Positions 21,745 to 22,357 of a DNA stretch of 22,357 nt are shown in pieces. A program made the position numbers and the translations under genes. The stretch is from contig JBGVPD010000069.1 of assembly GCA_045126815.1 (NCBI GenBank), forward strand, positions 1-22,357. The letters run 5' to 3'. How positions within the stretch are numbered: the stretch's first letter is position 1; every line of letters begins with the position of its first letter. Under the pieces are notes generated by a model, which saw nothing but the letters and a program-made list of their open reading frames with translations, was not told the origin of the DNA and did not search any database. The DNA is from RGIG1995 sp045126815. Lineage in GTDB: Bacteria > Bacillota > Clostridia > Oscillospirales > CAG-272.

Positions 21745-22297
21745 CTTTTTTCTTCCCTTTTGTTTGTAAAATTCTAAATCCCTTGTTTGCCCTTCTTAAA
21801 CAAACTCTTTTCAAAACTGCGCTGTAACAATAAACATATAACCGTCCCAACGTAATCTTAAATAAAAACTTCAATAGTCTAAATATAGGAACAACAGTAA
21901 GCTTTATAATCTTTCCGATCAAAAACCTTATAAATCTTACTATCTTTTCCGAACAAAACAACACAAGTCTGCCAACTGTTTTGTAATAAACCAGAAACCC
22001 TAACCCCGCACCAACTAGTGCGATCACACGAAATCTCCCGTGATTTACGTAAAACAAAAATACACATACAACAACAGAACATATTATTGAATAAAAGACG
22101 TCTTCAAAAAAAATAATAACATCTTCTATTAAACATATACGATTCGTTGTCCCTTGGACATTAGCCGCCTTTTTTGCCGAGCCTATTGAAAACAACTGTC
22201 TTCTTACTCTGAACAGATCGTAAACAACACCTAAAAAAATCCCTAACAAAAAAGAATATAACAAAATCTCCGCTAGTCTTGTCTGTTCTACAACCAT
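21656..22297 (-). CDS. yabQ: spore cortex biosynthesis protein YabQ
   Basis: 213 aa, close to B. subtilis YabQ (about 211). The N-terminus LLYSFLLGIFLGVVYDLFRVRR is characteristic: a first membrane helix followed by the YDLFR motif. A second conserved element is the EDVIIFFEDVFYSI segment (about 58-71), followed by further hydrophobic helices and a basic C-terminal part. It acts in the outer forespore membrane in spore cortex assembly. The ATG overlaps the upstream stop (TGATG). The last 29 codons overlap divIC in another frame and resemble nothing I know, so a shifted or lost stop codon is possible. Confidence 0.88.
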   Translation of the reverse strand: MVVEQTRLAEILLYSFLLGIFLGVVYDLFRVRRQLFSIGSAKKAANVQGTTNRICLIEDVIIFFEDVFYSIICSVVVCVFLFYVNHGRFRVIALVGAGLGFLVYYKTVGRLVLFCSEKIVRFIRFLIGKIIKLTVVPIFRLLKFLFKITLGRLYVYCYSAVLKRVCLRRANKGFRILQTKGKKKDEKSFKYIREGGGSGIHSVLHGYHNSDAV

Positions 22298-22357
22298 CAG
22301 CCGATTATCCTACCAAACAAGCCTTTTCTTTTGTTTTGTTCGGAATCCTCATACATC
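22297..22357 (-). CDS. C-terminal end of the gene before yabQ, probably yabP
   Basis: Nineteen codons are open from the window edge to a TGA at 22297-22299, ending in a basic tail with GLFGRIIG. The TGA overlaps the yabQ ATG by one base, a sign of translational coupling. yabP precedes yabQ in spore formers, which is the basis for the name. The visible residues alone do not prove it. Confidence 0.6.
   Translation of the reverse strand, partial: MYEDSEQNKRKGLFGRIIG

Overview
The window comes from a low-GC, anaerobic, spore-forming Firmicute of the class Clostridia. The evidence is the complete spoIIAA-spoIIAB-sigF operon, a yabP/yabQ-divIC-yabR cluster, a large (Alu-bearing) SRP RNA next to dnaX, a valine T-box before valS, and a superoxide reductase typical of strict anaerobes. 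I cannot name a genus.

Layout. 1-3088 (minus strand): an Ldh-family dehydrogenase cut by the window edge, an unusual desulfoferrodoxin fused to a BFD-like [2Fe-2S] domain, and a SstT-type Na+/serine-threonine symporter. 3275-5356: two AzlC/AzlD branched-chain amino-acid exporter pairs facing each other tail to tail. 5488-7564: a protein-free island of small RNA genes, all on the plus strand. 7658-8512 (minus): rpsI and rplM. 8765-11753 (plus): T-box leader and valS. 11859-13331: spoIIA operon. 13369-16307: SRP RNA, dnaX, ebfC, recR, the same order as in Bacillus subtilis. 16369-20914 (minus): trxB, two CapA-family lipoproteins and a GT2-GtrA fusion glycosyltransferase, probably one operon. 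20993-22357 (minus): YabR-like S1 protein, DivIC, YabQ and the tail of the preceding gene (probably yabP).

The part that looks new is the island at 5.5-7.6 kb. I count ten near-consensus sigma-A promoters there, every one with a spacer of exactly 17 bp. Each is followed, 7-11 bases after the -10 hexamer, by a helix-forming segment whose partner lies directly before a T-run. Each predicted transcript (about 65-100 nt, one of about 190 nt) therefore has 5' and 3' ends that pair to form the closing stem, which is also its terminator. An eleventh hairpin of the same type lacks a clear promoter. Three consecutive units (A, B, C) are duplicated about 665 bp downstream. The promoters and spacers of the copies are nearly identical, but two of the three RNA bodies are unrelated. 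The A pair keeps its fold, with one compensatory base change. No protein gene in or beside the island explains it.

The remaining genes are housekeeping and sporulation functions in familiar neighbourhoods. Several boundaries are compact: a trxB promoter inside the arm of the upstream gene's terminator, a strong hairpin in the spoIIA leader, dnaX with no room for its own promoter after the SRP RNA, and an 89-nt yabQ/divIC overlap. All structures, promoters and start sites were read by eye; none has been computed or tested.
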